Positions 8,552 through 19,017 are shown, counted from the stretch's first letter. The stretch: 64,000 nucleotides of DNA from Phytohabitans rumicis (GCF_011764445.1 NZ_BLPG01000001.1:1054001-1118000), one strand, 5' to 3'. Numbers and translations: made by a program. The notes: generated by a model from the sequence alone, not told the origin.

Positions 8552-8651
8552 CTCACATTCCGAACGGCTACGTCGTCGTACTCATGGGACGGAAAAAATC
8601 TGGCCCCGCCGGCATCACCAGACAGGACCCGCGAAGAAGGGGAATTCGATA

Positions 8652-9259
8652 TTGGAACCCGTGAACGTCGCGATCATCTACTACAGCGCCACCGGCAACC
8701 TGCACGCCTTGGCGCGAGCCGCGGCCGACGGTGCGGAGAAGGCCGGCGCGCACGTACGACTGCGCAAGGTCGCGGAGCTGGCCCCATCTGAGGCGATCCA
8801 AGCCGTTCCGGCCTGGGCCCAGCACGTGCAGGACAGTGCCGACGTCGTCACCGCCAGCACCGACGACATAGCCTGGGCCGACGCGGTGCTCTTCGGCACT
8901 CCCACCCGATTCGGCAACCCGTCCGGTCAGCTCAAGGCGTTCATCGATTCCGCCGGCATCCTGTGGCGGCAGGGCAAACTCGCCGACAAGGTGTATTCCG
9001 CGTTCACCGCCAGCGGCACCATCCACGGTGGACAGGAGTCCACCATCCTCGCGCTGAGCAACGTGTTCTACCACTGGGGCGGCATCATCGTGCCCCCGGC
9101 TACACCGATCCGGTCCAGGCCCAGAGGGGAAATCCCTACGGCACCTCCCATGTGGCCGGCGATGGGCCGCCCAGCGACGTGACCCTTGAAGCCGCCCAAT
9201 ACCAGGCTCGGCGCGTCGTCGCCACGACGGCGGCACTCAAGGCCGGGCGCGCGACCTGA
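8652..9259 (+). CDS. WrbA-like NAD(P)H:quinone oxidoreductase (frameshifted)
   Basis: The flavodoxin-fold protein starts at TTG 8652 or GTG 8661 (VNVAIIYYSATGNLHALA, an FMN phosphate-binding loop) and has the WrbA-type FGTPTRFGNPSGQLKAFID and FTASGTIHGGQESTI. Near 9103 the frame breaks. The expected GGIIVPPGYTDP, then the family C-terminus GNPYGTSHVAGDGPP and AAQYQARRV, continues in the next frame to 9259. One missing G in CCCCGG(G) restores it. WrbA enzymes reduce quinones by two electrons, so this may protect the host from its own naphthoquinone. It is divergent from the ECF gene and may be its target. Confidence 0.8.
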
Positions 9260-9263
9260 GCCT

Positions 9264-9303
9264 CATGATCAAGGCGTCCTTGCGAAAGGACGCCTTGATC
9301 ATG
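9264..9303. terminator. Bidirectional hairpin terminator
   Basis: A perfect 18-bp inverted repeat (9264-9281 with 9286-9303, stem beginning CATGATCAAGGCGTCC, loop GCGA) lies between the 3' ends of the rightward WrbA-like gene and the leftward ispG. It is well placed to end both transcripts. Confidence 0.85.
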
Positions 9304-9327
9304 CGGGCTCCGCAACTGAGTGGACAG

Positions 9328-10482
9328 TCAGAAGACGCTGACCTCGGGCGTACCCCCGACGGTGCCAGCGGCCGTCATTTCGTCCGCGATCCGCAGCGCC
9401 TCGTCGATCAGCGTCTCCACGATCTGGGACTCCGGCACGGTCCGGACCACCTGGCCGCGTACGAAGATCTGGCCCTTGCCGTTGCCGGACGCGACTCCCA
9501 GGTCGGCCTCGCGTGCCTCGCCGGGCCCGTTCACCACGCAGCCCATGACCGCGACCCGCAACGGCACCGGCAGCCCTTCCAGGCCGGCGGTCACCTCGTT
9601 GGCCAGCCGATACACATCGACCTGGGCGCGGCCGCAGGACGGGCAGGACACGATCTCCAGGCTGCGCTGGCGCAGGCCCAGCGACTCCAGGATCTGGATG
9701 CCGACCTTGACCTCCTCGGCCGGTGGCGCGGACAGCGAGACCCGGATCGTGTCGCCGATGCCCTCCGCCAGCAGCGCTCCGAACGCCACGCTCGACTTGA
9801 TCGTGCCCTGGAACGTCGGCCCGGCCTCGGTCACCCCGAGGTGCAACGGGTAGTCGCAGGCGGCGGCCAGCTTGCGGTACGCGCTGATCATCACCACCGG
9901 ATCGTTGTGCTTCACCGAGATCTTGATATCCCGGAAGCCGTGTTCCTCGAACAGCGAGCACTCCCACAGCGCCGACTCCACCAGCGCGTCCGCGTTCGGC
10001 CGGCCGTACTTCTCCAGCAGCCGCTTGTCCAGCGAGCCCGCGTTGACACCGATCCGGATCGGGATCCCCGCCGCCGACGCGGCCTTGGCGATCTCCGCGA
10101 CCCGGTCGTCGAACTTCTTGATGTTGCCCGGGTTCACCCGGACCGCCGCGCAGCCCGCGTCGATGGCCGCGAAGACGTACCGGGGCTGGAAGTGGATGTC
10201 GGCGATGACCGGGATCTTCGACTTGCGGGCGATCTGCGGCAGCGCCTCGGCGTCGTCGGTGTCCGGCACCGCCACCCGCACGATCTGGCACCCGCTCGCG
10301 GTCAGCTCGGCGATCTGCTGAAGGGTGGCGTCCACGTCGGCGGTCTTGGTGGTGGTCATGGATTGGACGGAGACCGGCGCGTCGCCGCCGACCAGTACGT
10401 CGCCGACCCGCACTTGGCGGGATCTCCGCCGTGGGGCCAGCCGCTTGGGCGGAGTGGCCGGCAAGCCCAGGGAGACTGTCAC
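9328..10482 (-). CDS. ispG: 4-hydroxy-3-methylbut-2-enyl diphosphate synthase (MEP pathway)
   Basis: 384 residues. The TIM-barrel half has [18 protein letters not shown] and [10 protein letters not shown]. The C-terminal iron-sulfur half has the 4Fe-4S ligands CPSCGR and CVVNGPGE. It converts MEcPP to HMBPP using reduced ferredoxin or flavodoxin. The GTG start overlaps the dxs stop (GTGA) and GGAGG precedes it, so the two are coupled. It is the last gene of the operon ispH, prenyl synthase, dxs, ispG; a hairpin follows. This set is probably a dedicated second copy supplying the cluster rather than the housekeeping one. Confidence 0.95.
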   Translation of the reverse strand: MTVSLGLPATPPKRLAPRRRSRQVRVGDVLVGGDAPVSVQSMTTTKTADVDATLQQIAELTASGCQIVRVAVPDTDDAEALPQIARKSKIPVIADIHFQPRYVFAAIDAGCAAVRVNPGNIKKFDDRVAEIAKAASAAGIPIRIGVNAGSLDKRLLEKYGRPNADALVESALWECSLFEEHGFRDIKISVKHNDPVVMISAYRKLAAACDYPLHLGVTEAGPTFQGTIKSSVAFGALLAEGIGDTIRVSLSAPPAEEVKVGIQILESLGLRQRSLEIVSCPSCGRAQVDVYRLANEVTAGLEGLPVPLRVAVMGCVVNGPGEAREADLGVASGNGKGQIFVRGQVVRTVPESQIVETLIDEALRIADEMTAAGTVGGTPEVSVF

Positions 10483-12362
10483 CGGGACCTCCTTCGCGCT
10501 GGGACGACCTCCTTGATACGGCGTGTAATCTCCGGCGTGGTCAAGCCACAGTCGGCCAGCACCTCTGCCCGCTTGCCATGCTCCAGGAAGCGCTGCGGCA
10601 GGCCCATCGTGTGCACCGGCGTCGTGACGCGTGCGTCGCGCAGCTCCTGCGCGATGGCTGCGCCGACACCGCCGGCCCGTCCACCGTCCTCCAACGTGAC
10701 CACGACCCGGTGCCGCCGGGCCAGCCCGGCGATCGCCGGGTTGACCGGCCGGACCCAGACGGGGTCGACGACTGTGACGCCGAGGCCGGCCTCGGCCAGC
10801 TCATCGGCGACTTGGCGGCCCAGCCCGGCCAGCGCGCCGACGCAGACCATCAGGACGTCTTCCGGCTCGCCCGCGACCAGCACGTCCAAGCCGTCCACCT
10901 GGGACGCGACCGCCAAGTCGGCACTTGGCGTTCCCTTGGGGAAGCGAATCACCGTCGGGCCGTCCGTCACCTCTACCGCCTCGCGCAGCGCCCGGCGCAG
11001 GGTGGCGGCGTCCCGCGGCGCGGCGATCCGCAGGCCGGGCACCACCTGCAGGATGGACAGGTCCCACATGCCGTTGTGCGAAGGCCCGTCGTCACCGGTG
11101 ACGCCGGCCCGGTCCAGCACGAACGTGACGCCGCAGGAGTGCAGTGCCACGTCCAGCAACAGCTGATCGAAGGCGCGGTTCAGGAAGGTCGCATAAAGGC
11201 AGACCACCGGGTGTACCCCGCCCATGGCCAAGCCCGCGGCGGAGGTGACCGCGTGCTGCTCGGCGATGCCGACGTCGAAGACCCGCTCGGGGAACTTCGC
11301 CTGCATCTGCTCCAGTCCGGTGGGTTCGAGCATGGCCGCGGTGATGGCCACCAACTCGGGACGCTCGGCGGCCAGCGCGCCGAGCTCCGCGCCGAACACC
11401 TCGGTCCAGGTCGGGGTGGTCGCCGGAATGCGGCCGCCGGTGACCGGGTCGGTCCGCCGGTAGCTGTGCATCTTGTCCTGCTCGTCGGTCTCGGCCGGCG
11501 CCCATCCACGGCCTTTCTCGGTGACGCAATGCACCAGCACCGGGCCGCCGAACCCGCGTGCACGCCGCAGCGCGGCCTCCACCGCCGCCACGTCGTGTCC
11601 GTCGACCGGGCCGAGGTACTTCAGGCCCATTCCGGAAAACAGCGCCTGCGGGGCGATCAGGTCCTTCAGCCCGGCCTTGACCGCGTGCACCAGGTCGTAG
11701 ACCGGCTGGCCCACCACCGGCGTCTGCCGGACGGTGTTCTTGCCCCAGGCCAGGAACCGCTCGTACGGCCCGGCGGTGCGCAGCCCGGACAGCAGGTCCG
11801 CGATCCCGCCCACGGTCGGCGCATACGAACGCCCGTTGTCGTTGACCACGATGATCACCGGCCGGTCCTTGGCGGCGGCGATGTTGTTGACCGCTTCCCA
11901 CGCCATGCCGCCGGTCAACGCCCCGTCTCCGATCACCGCGACCACCGCGCGGTCCGTCTGCCCGGTCAGGGCGTACGCCTTGGCGAGCCCATCGGCGTAA
12001 CAGAGAGCGGTGGAGGCGTGCGAGTTCTCGATGACGTCGTGTTCGGACTCGGCCCGGCTCGGGTAGCCGGACAGCCCGCCGCGCTGCCGGAGCCGCTCGA
12101 ACCCCTCGACCCGGCCGGTGAGCAGCTTGTGTACGTACGCCTGGTGGCCGGTGTCCCACAGGATCCGGTCGTGCGGTGAGTTGAAGACGCGGTGCAGCGC
12201 GATGGTCAGCTCGACGACCCCGAGGTTGGGGCCCAGGTGCCCGCCGGTGCGGGAGACCGTTCGTACGAGGAGCTCGCGGATCTCCTCCGCCAGCGCCGGC
12301 AGCTCGGCCTCGGGCATTCTGCGCACGTCGGCCGGGCCGCGGATGCTGTTCAGCAGTGCCAT
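10479..12362 (-). CDS. dxs: 1-deoxy-D-xylulose-5-phosphate synthase
   Basis: 627 residues from the ATG at 12362 ([14 protein letters not shown]), which has GAGGA seven bases upstream. The thiamine-diphosphate motif [18 protein letters not shown], the acidic [17 protein letters not shown] and a transketolase C-terminal domain are all present at full length. It condenses pyruvate and glyceraldehyde 3-phosphate, the first and flux-controlling step of the MEP route. Overlaps ispG by four bases and follows the prenyl synthase gene by 67 bases. Placing dxs in the cluster should raise prenyl precursor supply when the cluster is switched on. Confidence 0.95.
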   Translation of the reverse strand: MALLNSIRGPADVRRMPEAELPALAEEIRELLVRTVSRTGGHLGPNLGVVELTIALHRVFNSPHDRILWDTGHQAYVHKLLTGRVEGFERLRQRGGLSGYPSRAESEHDVIENSHASTALCYADGLAKAYALTGQTDRAVVAVIGDGALTGGMAWEAVNNIAAAKDRPVIIVVNDNGRSYAPTVGGIADLLSGLRTAGPYERFLAWGKNTVRQTPVVGQPVYDLVHAVKAGLKDLIAPQALFSGMGLKYLGPVDGHDVAAVEAALRRARGFGGPVLVHCVTEKGRGWAPAETDEQDKMHSYRRTDPVTGGRIPATTPTWTEVFGAELGALAAERPELVAITAAMLEPTGLEQMQAKFPERVFDVGIAEQHAVTSAAGLAMGGVHPVVCLYATFLNRAFDQLLLDVALHSCGVTFVLDRAGVTGDDGPSHNGMWDLSILQVVPGLRIAAPRDAATLRRALREAVEVTDGPTVIRFPKGTPSADLAVASQVDGLDVLVAGEPEDVLMVCVGALAGLGRQVADELAEAGLGVTVVDPVWVRPVNPAIAGLARRHRVVVTLEDGGRAGGVGAAIAQELRDARVTTPVHTMGLPQRFLEHGKRAEVLADCGLTTPEITRRIKEVVPARRRSR

Positions 12363-12429
12363 TGGTGGTCCTCTTCTCTTCCGTACCGGCCGAGGCCGAC
12401 GATGGCGGTGGGGACGTCGGGTGCCTCCC

Positions 12430-13482
12430 TCATTTCTGGCGGTACGCGACCTGAACCGCGAAGCGGGCCAGTTCGTCCCGCCAGGCTGGGTCGATCGGGA
12501 CTTCCGCGATCGCCGCCTGGGCCTGTTGGACCAGGTGATCGATGCGGCGCTCGACCTCACCCTGGACGTCCAGGTCGGTGATGATCTGGGCGAGTGTCGC
12601 GCCGCCGGCGCTCTGGCCGGCGAGCAGCCGGGAGATGCGTTCGTCGCGTGGCATCGCCAGCGCGACCAGCAGGGTCATCTTCTGCTGGGCGAAGTCCAGG
12701 CCGGTCGGCTTGCCGCTGACCGCGCTGTCGCCGAAGGCGTCGATCATGTCGTCGCGCAGCTGGAACGCCTCGCCGAGCGCGGCCCCGTACCGCTCGAACG
12801 CGGCCGCGAGGTCGAGCCGGTCGGCGATGGCCGCGCCGAGGGTCAGCGGCCGGTGGACCGAGTACCGCCCGGACTTGCACACCGCGATCCAGCGGGACAG
12901 TTCGGGATCGGCGATCCGCTCGGCCGCCACCCGGATGTCCAGGTACTGACCGACCATGATCTCGATGCGCAGCTCGTGCCAGATCTCCCGGGCGGCCGGG
13001 GACAGCTCGCTGACCAGCCGGTCGGCGTAGATGTGCGCCAGGTCGCCGGCCAGGGCCGCCACGCCCTCGCCATACCGGCGCGGCTCGCCGGCCCATCCGG
13101 CGGCGCGGTGCGCCGCCGCATGCCGCTCGTGCGCGGTCGGCTCGCCCCGCCGCAGTGGTGAGTCGTCCAGCACGTCGTCGTGCAACAGGGCGAACGCGTG
13201 CAGTACCTCCAGCGCGGCGGCGGCGTCCACCGCGACCGGCTCCCGCGCCGGATCGCCGCTGGCGGCCAAGAAGCCGTTCAGGCAGAACGCCGGGCGTAGC
13301 CGCTTGCCGCCCGCGCCCACCAGGGCGGCGACCGCCTCGACCGGTACCGCCGCGCGAGGGTCCACAGCGGACCACCGCGACGCCTCGGTGGCGAGCAGGT
13401 CGCGAAGCCGGTCCTCGACTCGGCACAGCAGCGCGTCACGGGCCGTCGCGGGCGCGGCGGTGGCCGGGTGGATGGCGCTCAT
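12430..13482 (-). CDS. Trans-isoprenyl diphosphate synthase (GPP/FPP/GGPP type)
   Basis: 350 residues with the substrate-binding Lys-Arg (GGKRLRP), the first Asp-rich motif at 102-107 ([13 protein letters not shown]) and the second, DDMIDAFGD. Phe97 sits five residues before the first Asp. An aromatic residue there usually limits chain length, so a short product (C10-C20) is expected; GPP would suit the ABBA prenyltransferases and the GPP methyltransferase of this cluster, but the exact length cannot be read from sequence. Its ATG overlaps the ispH stop (ATGA). Upstream of dxs in the same operon. Confidence 0.88.
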   Translation of the reverse strand: MSAIHPATAAPATARDALLCRVEDRLRDLLATEASRWSAVDPRAAVPVEAVAALVGAGGKRLRPAFCLNGFLAASGDPAREPVAVDAAAALEVLHAFALLHDDVLDDSPLRRGEPTAHERHAAAHRAAGWAGEPRRYGEGVAALAGDLAHIYADRLVSELSPAAREIWHELRIEIMVGQYLDIRVAAERIADPELSRWIAVCKSGRYSVHRPLTLGAAIADRLDLAAAFERYGAALGEAFQLRDDMIDAFGDSAVSGKPTGLDFAQQKMTLLVALAMPRDERISRLLAGQSAGGATLAQIITDLDVQGEVERRIDHLVQQAQAAIAEVPIDPAWRDELARFAVQVAYRQK

Positions 13483-14519
13483 GCCACGACCTCCCCTTCC
13501 GTGCTTTGGTCGGCGTCCTCGGCGCTGCCCGGGGCGGTCGCCCGGCGCGGCGGCGCGAGACCGCTGGGCAGCGCGAAGGTGATGTCCTCGGTCGCGGTGC
13601 GGATCAGCTCCAGCTCGTCGAAGCCGAGCTCAGCCAGCCGCTCGACCACCTCGTCGACCAGGAACTCCGGCGCGCTCGCGCCGGCGCTGAGGCCGACCGC
13701 GCGGGCCCCGGCCAGCCAGCTCTCGTCCAGTTCGGTCACGTCCGGCACCAGGTGGGCCGGGGTACCGGCGCGAGCGGACACCTCCACCATCCGCACCGAG
13801 TTGCTGGAGTTGCGGGAGCCGACGATCAGGACGACGTCGGTGCGGGCGGCGATCTCCTTGACGGCGTTCTGCCGGTTCTGGCTCGCGTAGCAGATGTCGT
13901 CGCCGCCCGGCCCGCGCAGGTCGTCGAAGCGCTCTTCGAGCGCGGCGATGACGTCGGTGGTCTCGTCCAGCGACAGGGTGGTCTGGGTCAGATACGCCAA
14001 CGGCTCGTTCCGAGGCAGGTCCAGCCGTTCCACGTCCGCCAGGTCAGCCACCACGATGGTGCGGTCGGGGGCTTCGCCGTACGTGCCCTCGACCTCCTCG
14101 TGGCCCTCGTGCCCGATGAGCAGGATGGTCCGGCCGTCCCGGGCGTACCGCCGGGTCTGCTGGTGCACCTTGGCCACCAGCGGGCAGGTGGCGTCGATGA
14201 CCCGAAGCTGCCGGTCGGCGGCGTGCTCGCGGACCGCCGGGGAGACCCCGTGCGCCGAGAACACGCAGACCGCGCCCTGGGGCACCTCGGCCTCCGAGTC
14301 CACGAACACCACCCCACGCCGCTCGAAATCCCGGACCACGTAGTGGTTGTGCACGATCTCCTTGCGGACGTAGATCGGCGGCTCGTACTGGCGCAACGCC
14401 TCCTCGACGATCTCGATCGCCCGGACCACGCCGGCACAGAAGCTGCGCGGCTCGGCCAGCACGACGCGACCGCCCCGGCGGGCGCGGCCGGTCTCGGACG
14501 TCACTTCTCCCGGGCTCAT
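13479..14519 (-). CDS. ispH: 4-hydroxy-3-methylbut-2-enyl diphosphate reductase
   Basis: 346 residues from the ATG at 14519. The three iron-sulfur cysteines are visible in RSFCAGVVRAIE, DATCPLVAKVH and DICYASQNRQ, with the conserved HNHYVV, SAHGVSP and GSRNSSNS segments. It makes IPP and DMAPP from HMBPP, the last MEP step. First gene of the four-gene MEP/prenyl operon, whose promoter should lie in 14520-14812. The ribosome site is weak (GGGGGAC). The C-terminal tail after LPSGLAPP is extended and acidic, not part of the conserved fold. Confidence 0.94.
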   Translation of the reverse strand: MSPGEVTSETGRARRGGRVVLAEPRSFCAGVVRAIEIVEEALRQYEPPIYVRKEIVHNHYVVRDFERRGVVFVDSEAEVPQGAVCVFSAHGVSPAVREHAADRQLRVIDATCPLVAKVHQQTRRYARDGRTILLIGHEGHEEVEGTYGEAPDRTIVVADLADVERLDLPRNEPLAYLTQTTLSLDETTDVIAALEERFDDLRGPGGDDICYASQNRQNAVKEIAARTDVVLIVGSRNSSNSVRMVEVSARAGTPAHLVPDVTELDESWLAGARAVGLSAGASAPEFLVDEVVERLAELGFDELELIRTATEDITFALPSGLAPPRRATAPGSAEDADQSTEGEVVA

Positions 14520-14812
14520 AGGCGGGTCCCCCAAGCCTGTCGGTGGGTCGGCGATTATTTGCTCGATTGCTCTGGCTTGCTTTTTGCATGGCGATGCCGG
14601 TCTCAAGCGGACGCCAAGCCAACGGCAAGCGGGGTGAGCGACGATGCTCGCGTATTTTCCGAACCAAATCTCGGGGGGCATCGTCGAGGCCGCACCGTCG
14701 GCATGATCGCCAACGGGCCGCTGCGCCAGCGTGATCACCTCGACCCATCCAGCGCCGACAAAGGAGTCCGGCCTAGTAAACGACGTTTTGAGGCACCCTA
14801 AAAGGGGGAACG
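14520..14812. other. Divergent intergenic region ispH / hypothetical gene
   Basis: About 290 bases between divergent genes. It must hold the promoters of the MEP operon (leftward) and of the 14813 gene (rightward). GGGGG lies just before the GTG at 14813. I see no convincing consensus promoter, large palindrome or small RNA gene. Confidence 0.4.
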
Positions 14813-15469
14813 GTGGCAAAGCGGGGGCTATGTGCAGCCATGTCATGTCGATTGCCGAGCGGGAGCGCGAAGGAAGCACCGCGCAGAGCTGGCAGCGAGG
14901 GATTCCTATGCTTGGCGTGTCGCAACCGCCTGATAAGTAACCTTTCGCATCTGCCCGCCTTGTACGCCGACTGCGGCAGAGGCACAAGCCAGAAGGTAAT
15001 GCACGTACTCCGGAAGGGACCTAGGAGGAGCTCCACAACAGACTCGATGAACCCCGCCGCAGCCGAGATACGCTCTAGCATACTCACGGTCCTGGCATCG
15101 TGGGCCGGGCTGGTCGTCGAGGAGCGCCGGCTGGTGCCCCCGGCCCGAGATCTCCCAGCACTTGCCCGATTCCTGTGTCTGCATGCCGATTGGTTAACCA
15201 GCCATCCGGCCGCCGGCGACATAGCGGACGAAATCTACGACATCACTCGACTCGCCCGCAGCATTGCATATCCAAACAACGTCCGGCGAATACACATCGG
15301 CTACTGTCCTGGCGCCGACTGCGCCGGTGACCTGGTAGCCGTCATACGCCCGCGCGGCGATCTCCTTCCGTCGGAAATCATCTGCACGGTTTCCTCCGAC
15401 CACGCCTGGCCGACCACTTGGTGGACGAAGCTCGCGCGTCAGATACAGGGGCAAGGAGAGAGCAGTTGA
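14813..15469 (+). CDS. Actinobacterial Cys-rich hypothetical protein
   Basis: 218 residues from a GTG with GGGGG five bases upstream. The N-terminal half has a CLACRNRL...LYADC pattern and the C-terminal half a second pair (GYCPGADCAGDL then IICTVSSDHAW), suggesting two small zinc-binding knuckles around a helical core (AAAEIRSSILTVLASWAGLVVEERR). Proteins of this layout are common, uncharacterised, in actinomycetes and are often paired with a small helix-turn-helix protein, as here. The stop overlaps the TTG start of the next gene, so the two are translationally coupled. Function unknown; possibly a regulatory pair. Confidence 0.7.
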   Translation: MAKRGLCAAMSCRLPSGSAKEAPRRAGSEGFLCLACRNRLISNLSHLPALYADCGRGTSQKVMHVLRKGPRRSSTTDSMNPAAAEIRSSILTVLASWAGLVVEERRLVPPARDLPALARFLCLHADWLTSHPAAGDIADEIYDITRLARSIAYPNNVRRIHIGYCPGADCAGDLVAVIRPRGDLLPSEIICTVSSDHAWPTTWWTKLARQIQGQGESS

Positions 15470-15657
15470 GTGGCGATACCAGGATGACCGGCCTGACCGC
15501 GGACGACATTGCCAGCCTCTGGCAGATTCCCAAAGGTACTGTATACCGCCATGCCCATGTGAACCATTGGCGCCGTTATACCCAAGCGGGCCGCACCTAT
15601 TACCATCCCGACGATGTCACGGCCACCTTTGACCGCATGGATCAGGACGGACGCTAG
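15466..15657 (+). CDS. Small helix-turn-helix DNA-binding protein
   Basis: 63 residues. The TTG at 15466 shares TTGA with the previous stop and has AAGGAGA seven bases upstream; the alternative is ATG 15484. The body (LTADDIASLWQIPKGTVYRHA then GRTYYHPDDVTATFDRM) is a winged helix-turn-helix of the excisionase/MerR-like type. It would bind DNA as the partner of the Cys-rich protein. No recombinase accompanies it, so a regulatory role is likelier than excision. Confidence 0.72.
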   Translation: MSGDTRMTGLTADDIASLWQIPKGTVYRHAHVNHWRRYTQAGRTYYHPDDVTATFDRMDQDGR

Positions 15658-15677
15658 CCGTGCGAGGGCCTGGCGGC

Positions 15678-16313
15678 CTACAGCGTCAGGCCGCGCTGTA
15701 GGACCGCCAGTGCCCGTTCGATGATCTCCACGAGTTCGCCCGGCCGACCGTGGTCGCCCCAGGCGTACAGCGCCTGAGTGAGCGCGCCGGCGAGGGCACC
15801 CAGCGCGATGCGGAGCTCAATGTCGTCCTCCTGCCGACCAGCCCGCTTCGCAAGGGCCATGCTTACGGCCTCGACCAGCCTGCCCTGCGCCTCATACATC
15901 TGCGCTCGCAGTGCGGGAACCTCGCGGACAAGCTTCAGCCGCCGCGCGAACTCCACTTCGAACTCTCTGTAGACGGGGCGCAGCGACTCGGTCGCCGCCC
16001 TTCGCAGCGCGATGAGCGGCGGCTCGTCGGCCGGACGGGCCAGGAGGAGTTCGATGACGGGGCCGGCGAAGTCGGCCGTCAGAATGATGTGTTCCTTGCT
16101 GGCGAAGTATCGGAAGATGGTACTCGGGGAGACCTCGGCGGCCGCAGCAATCTGCTCGATGGTCGTGTTGTCGTACCCCTGCTCCTCGATCAGCCGATAC
16201 GCCGCCTCCCGGATCGCCTGGCGGGTGCGCAGCTTCTTGCGCGCCCGCAGGCCGAGGTTAGCTTGGCTGGTGGCGGTCGCCGGTGAAGCCGGACCCGGGG
16301 GCATGGTGGGCAT
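15678..16313 (-). CDS. TetR family transcriptional regulator
   Basis: 211 residues with the TetR N-terminal helix-turn-helix (TRQAIREAAYRLIEEQGYDNT then AAAEVSPSTIFRYFASKEHI) and a helical ligand-binding domain. Downstream of the ABC transporter genes on the same strand, 77 bases after the permease. Such regulators usually repress the adjacent exporter and respond to its substrate, here perhaps the cluster product. The likely target is the promoter at 18989-19017, although I see only imperfect dyad symmetry there. Confidence 0.85.
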   Translation of the reverse strand: MPTMPPGPASPATATSQANLGLRARKKLRTRQAIREAAYRLIEEQGYDNTTIEQIAAAAEVSPSTIFRYFASKEHIILTADFAGPVIELLLARPADEPPLIALRRAATESLRPVYREFEVEFARRLKLVREVPALRAQMYEAQGRLVEAVSMALAKRAGRQEDDIELRIALGALAGALTQALYAWGDHGRPGELVEIIERALAVLQRGLTL

Positions 16314-16390
16314 ACACCTCAGTTTCCTATACGGTCGGCTACCGACTCGGCCGGGGCCTGATAGCGCAGGCTGCCCGGCACGTGGTCACC

Positions 16391-18041
16391 TCACTTGGTT
16401 TCAAGGTCGCGACGCCGGAATGCGGCCAGCCCGGCCGCCGCAAGCCCAGCGGCGATCACGAGGAGGATCCCCATCGCCGGCCAGGCAATGCCGTCCAGCG
16501 GTGGTTTGCCCGCGTGCTCCAACGGCGACAGGTTGTGCGCCCACTGCGGTAGGTCGACAATCGCCCCGAACATGCCGGAAAACATGCCATAGGCGAGTAT
16601 CACCCAGGTGACGCCGATCGCCCTCGGTAGCACGCCGAACAGCAGTGCCGCCACGCCGAGCAGGACTAGGAGGCCCGGCGCGTGCGCCACATGCGCCGCT
16701 ACCATCTTTCCGACGTACGCGGCGTCGCCGGTCGAGATGGCCGCCCCGATCCCGGTCGTAAGACCGACCAGCAGAAGCAGCCCGACCAGGCCAACCGTCA
16801 CCACCGCCAGGTAGCTGCCGAACCAGGCCCAGCGGCCGGTCGCGGTCGCCAGCACGGGCTCGGCACGCCCTTTGGTCTCCTCCCCCGTGCCGCCTGCACG
16901 CCGAGGATCACCATAGTGCCGGCGAGGACGGCCATGAACAACGTGATCACGCCGAGGTAGCCGTCGACCAAGGTGTCCAAGGAGCCGCCGAACATCTCGA
17001 TGCGCTCCTCGTCCATGTCCGTAGGGTCAGCCATCGCATCGGCGACCGCTCCCCACAGAAAACCAGCCCCGGCCAGTGCCCCCGTCCACCAGAGCAGGCT
17101 CGACCGCTGCAGCCGAAACGCGACCGCGAGCGGTGACCTCAGCCACGGCGCCGCCTCCGGCGCCCCGATCCGGGCCGCGACCAGCCCAGCGCCGACATCC
17201 CGACGAGTGGATAGGGCGTACCCGGCCGCCGCGGCCGCCACCGCCAGCCCGATCGACAGCAGCAGTGGCCACCACCGGGCATCCACATACGGCCGGGTCT
17301 GCTGCGACCAAGCCAGCGGCGAGAACCAGGACAGCGCGCTGCCGTGGTCACCCATCATGTCGCCCAAGGCCCGCACCGCCCAAGCCACGCCGATCGCCGC
17401 GCCCGTGAGCCCGGTGGCCGCCCGCGAGTACTCGGTGACCTGCACCGTGAGCGCCGTGATTCCGGCGAAGATCAGCCCCACCGCCCGATGCCGGCGGCGA
17501 ACAGCAATGCCCCACCCGCGCCGAGGCCGTTGGCGGTCATCGCCCCGGTGAGCAACAGCGCCAGCACCACGTTCGCGCCGACAGCGACGACCAGCACCGC
17601 GGTCAGCTGTGCGTGCCGGCCCACCACGTTGGCGCGGATGAGCTCGGTCCGCCCGTTCTGCTCATCGACCCGGGTGTGCCGGGAGACCAGCAGCATGTTC
17701 ATCAGGCCGGCCAGCACGAAGAACCACTGCGCGTAGACGCCGACGATCGCCCGCTCCAGGGTGATGTCGTCGCGGCCGTAGCCGGGACCGCCGAAGAGAG
17801 CCCCGAACGACCCTCCCATGAACCGGCCCATGTCCTGCAGCTGCTCTTGGGTCTGATAGACCTCCGAGACGATAGTCGTGAAGTAGAGCATCAGGGCGGT
17901 GATGCCCAGCAGCCAGGCAGACAGCTTGATCCGGTCACGGCGCAGAATGAATCTGATCAACGTGCCGGTGCCGGCGAGCGTGTCGCCAGATGCGCGGCTC
18001 ACGGCCGTCCGGGTCGGCTGCCGGACGGCGGTCGCCGTCAT
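16391..18041 (-). CDS. ABC-2 type exporter permease (two frameshifts)
   Basis: The polyketide-antibiotic-exporter type of membrane protein, read in three successive frames: 18041-17472 ([20 protein letters not shown]), about 17485-16870 ([20 protein letters not shown]) and about 16880-16391 ([19 protein letters not shown], ending FRRRDLETK). Joined, it has about a dozen hydrophobic segments and about 550 residues, normal for the family. Both breaks are repaired by adding one G: at GCATCGGG(G)CGGTG near 17487 and at GCACGGGGG(G)AGGAG near 16885. The ATG overlaps the ATPase stop. Probably functional in the living strain and exporting the meroterpenoid. Confidence 0.78.
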
Positions 18042-18982
18042 CGCTTCCCCCTGTTTCCGTCGCCGGCGGCGGCGAGCTCGTCGCCGTAGTGGCGCAGCAT
18101 CAGCTCCTCCAGCGTCGGCGGGTGGCTGGTCAGACTACGGATCCCGGATTGAGTCAAGGCGCGGACCGCATCGCCAAGATGCTGACCGTCGACCGCGAAC
18201 CGCACCCGGCCGTCGATGGTCTCCAGGTTGTGGATGCCGGGTATCCGCTCCAGGCCGACGACCGGCTGGGTGGTGTCGGCTTCGATGGTGGTGCGGGTCA
18301 GGTGCCGCATCTCGGTGAGGGTCCCGGACTGCACGATCTGGCCCTGCCGGATGATGCTGACCCTGTCGGCGAGCTTCTCCACCTGGGCCAGGATGTGGCT
18401 GGAGAGCAGCACGGTGCGCCCCTCCGCCTTCATCTGGTTGATCACGTCCTGGAACACCACCTCCATCAGTGGGTCCAGTCCGGCGGTTGGCTCGTCGAGG
18501 AGGAGCAGCTCCGCGTCGGAGGCCAGCGCCGCGACGATCGCCACCTTCTGCCGGTTGCCCTTGGAGTAGGTACGGCCCTTCTTGCGGGCGTCGAGGTCGA
18601 ACCGCTCGATCAGCTCAGCCCGGCGGGCTTTGTTGAGACCACCACGGAGCCGGCCGAGCAGGTCGATCGCCTCGCCACCGGTGAGGTTGGGCCAGAGCTC
18701 GACGTCGCCCGGCACGTATGCCATGCGGCGGTGCAGGGCGACCGCGTCGCGCCATGGGTCACCGCCAAGCACCTCCGCCCGGCCCGAATCGGCCCGCAGC
18801 AACCCCAGCAACACCCGGATCGTCGTCGACTTGCCGGCACCGTTCGGCCCGAGGAACCCGTGCACCTCCCCGACCTCGACACTCAGGTCCAACCCACCCA
18901 GGGCACGAGTCGCCCCGAAGGTCTTCACCAGCCCAGACGTAGCGATAGCCGTAGTTGCCAAGCCATCTCTTTTGGTAGTCAT
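18038..18982 (-). CDS. ABC transporter ATP-binding protein
   Basis: 314 residues from the ATG at 18982. Walker [11 protein letters not shown], the signature [11 protein letters not shown] (a variant of LSGGQ), Walker [11 protein letters not shown] and the H-loop SSHIL are all present, with a C-terminal extension typical of antibiotic exporters of the DrrA type. It powers the downstream permease, whose gene overlaps by four bases. A near-consensus promoter sits only six bases before the ATG, so the message is probably leaderless. Confidence 0.9.
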   Translation of the reverse strand: MTTKRDGLATTAIATSGLVKTFGATRALGGLDLSVEVGEVHGFLGPNGAGKSTTIRVLLGLLRADSGRAEVLGGDPWRDAVALHRRMAYVPGDVELWPNLTGGEAIDLLGRLRGGLNKARRAELIERFDLDARKKGRTYSKGNRQKVAIVAALASDAELLLLDEPTAGLDPLMEVVFQDVINQMKAEGRTVLLSSHILAQVEKLADRVSIIRQGQIVQSGTLTEMRHLTRTTIEADTTQPVVGLERIPGIHNLETIDGRVRFAVDGQHLGDAVRALTQSGIRSLTSHPPTLEELMLRHYGDELAAAGDGNRGKR

Positions 18983-18988
18983 GACCAA

Positions 18989-19017
18989 ATGATAGACCCT
19001 CTCACTAGAGGTCTCAA
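18989..19017 (-). promoter_or_regulatory. Sigma-70-type promoter of the ABC exporter, leaderless
   Basis: On the minus strand: -35 TTGAGA (19017-19012), 17-base spacer, -10 TATCAT (18994-18989), then six bases to the ATG at 18982. There is no Shine-Dalgarno sequence, which fits a leaderless transcript. The -35 overlaps the stop of the O-methyltransferase gene. An 18-base piece covering the -10 (GAGGGTCTATCATTTGGT) recurs exactly at 40463-40480. Confidence 0.7.

Noticed and set aside
9265-13161. Very long rightward frames over ispG, dxs and the prenyl synthase
   Set aside because: The opposite strand encodes textbook IspG, DXS and prenyl synthase with all catalytic motifs; the rightward frames are low-complexity Arg/Gly/Asp-rich shadows.
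18995-19013. Palindromic TetR operator in the exporter promoter spacer
   Set aside because: The GACC...GGTC arms are only four bases and the inner bases do not pair without a shift; symmetry too weak to call.
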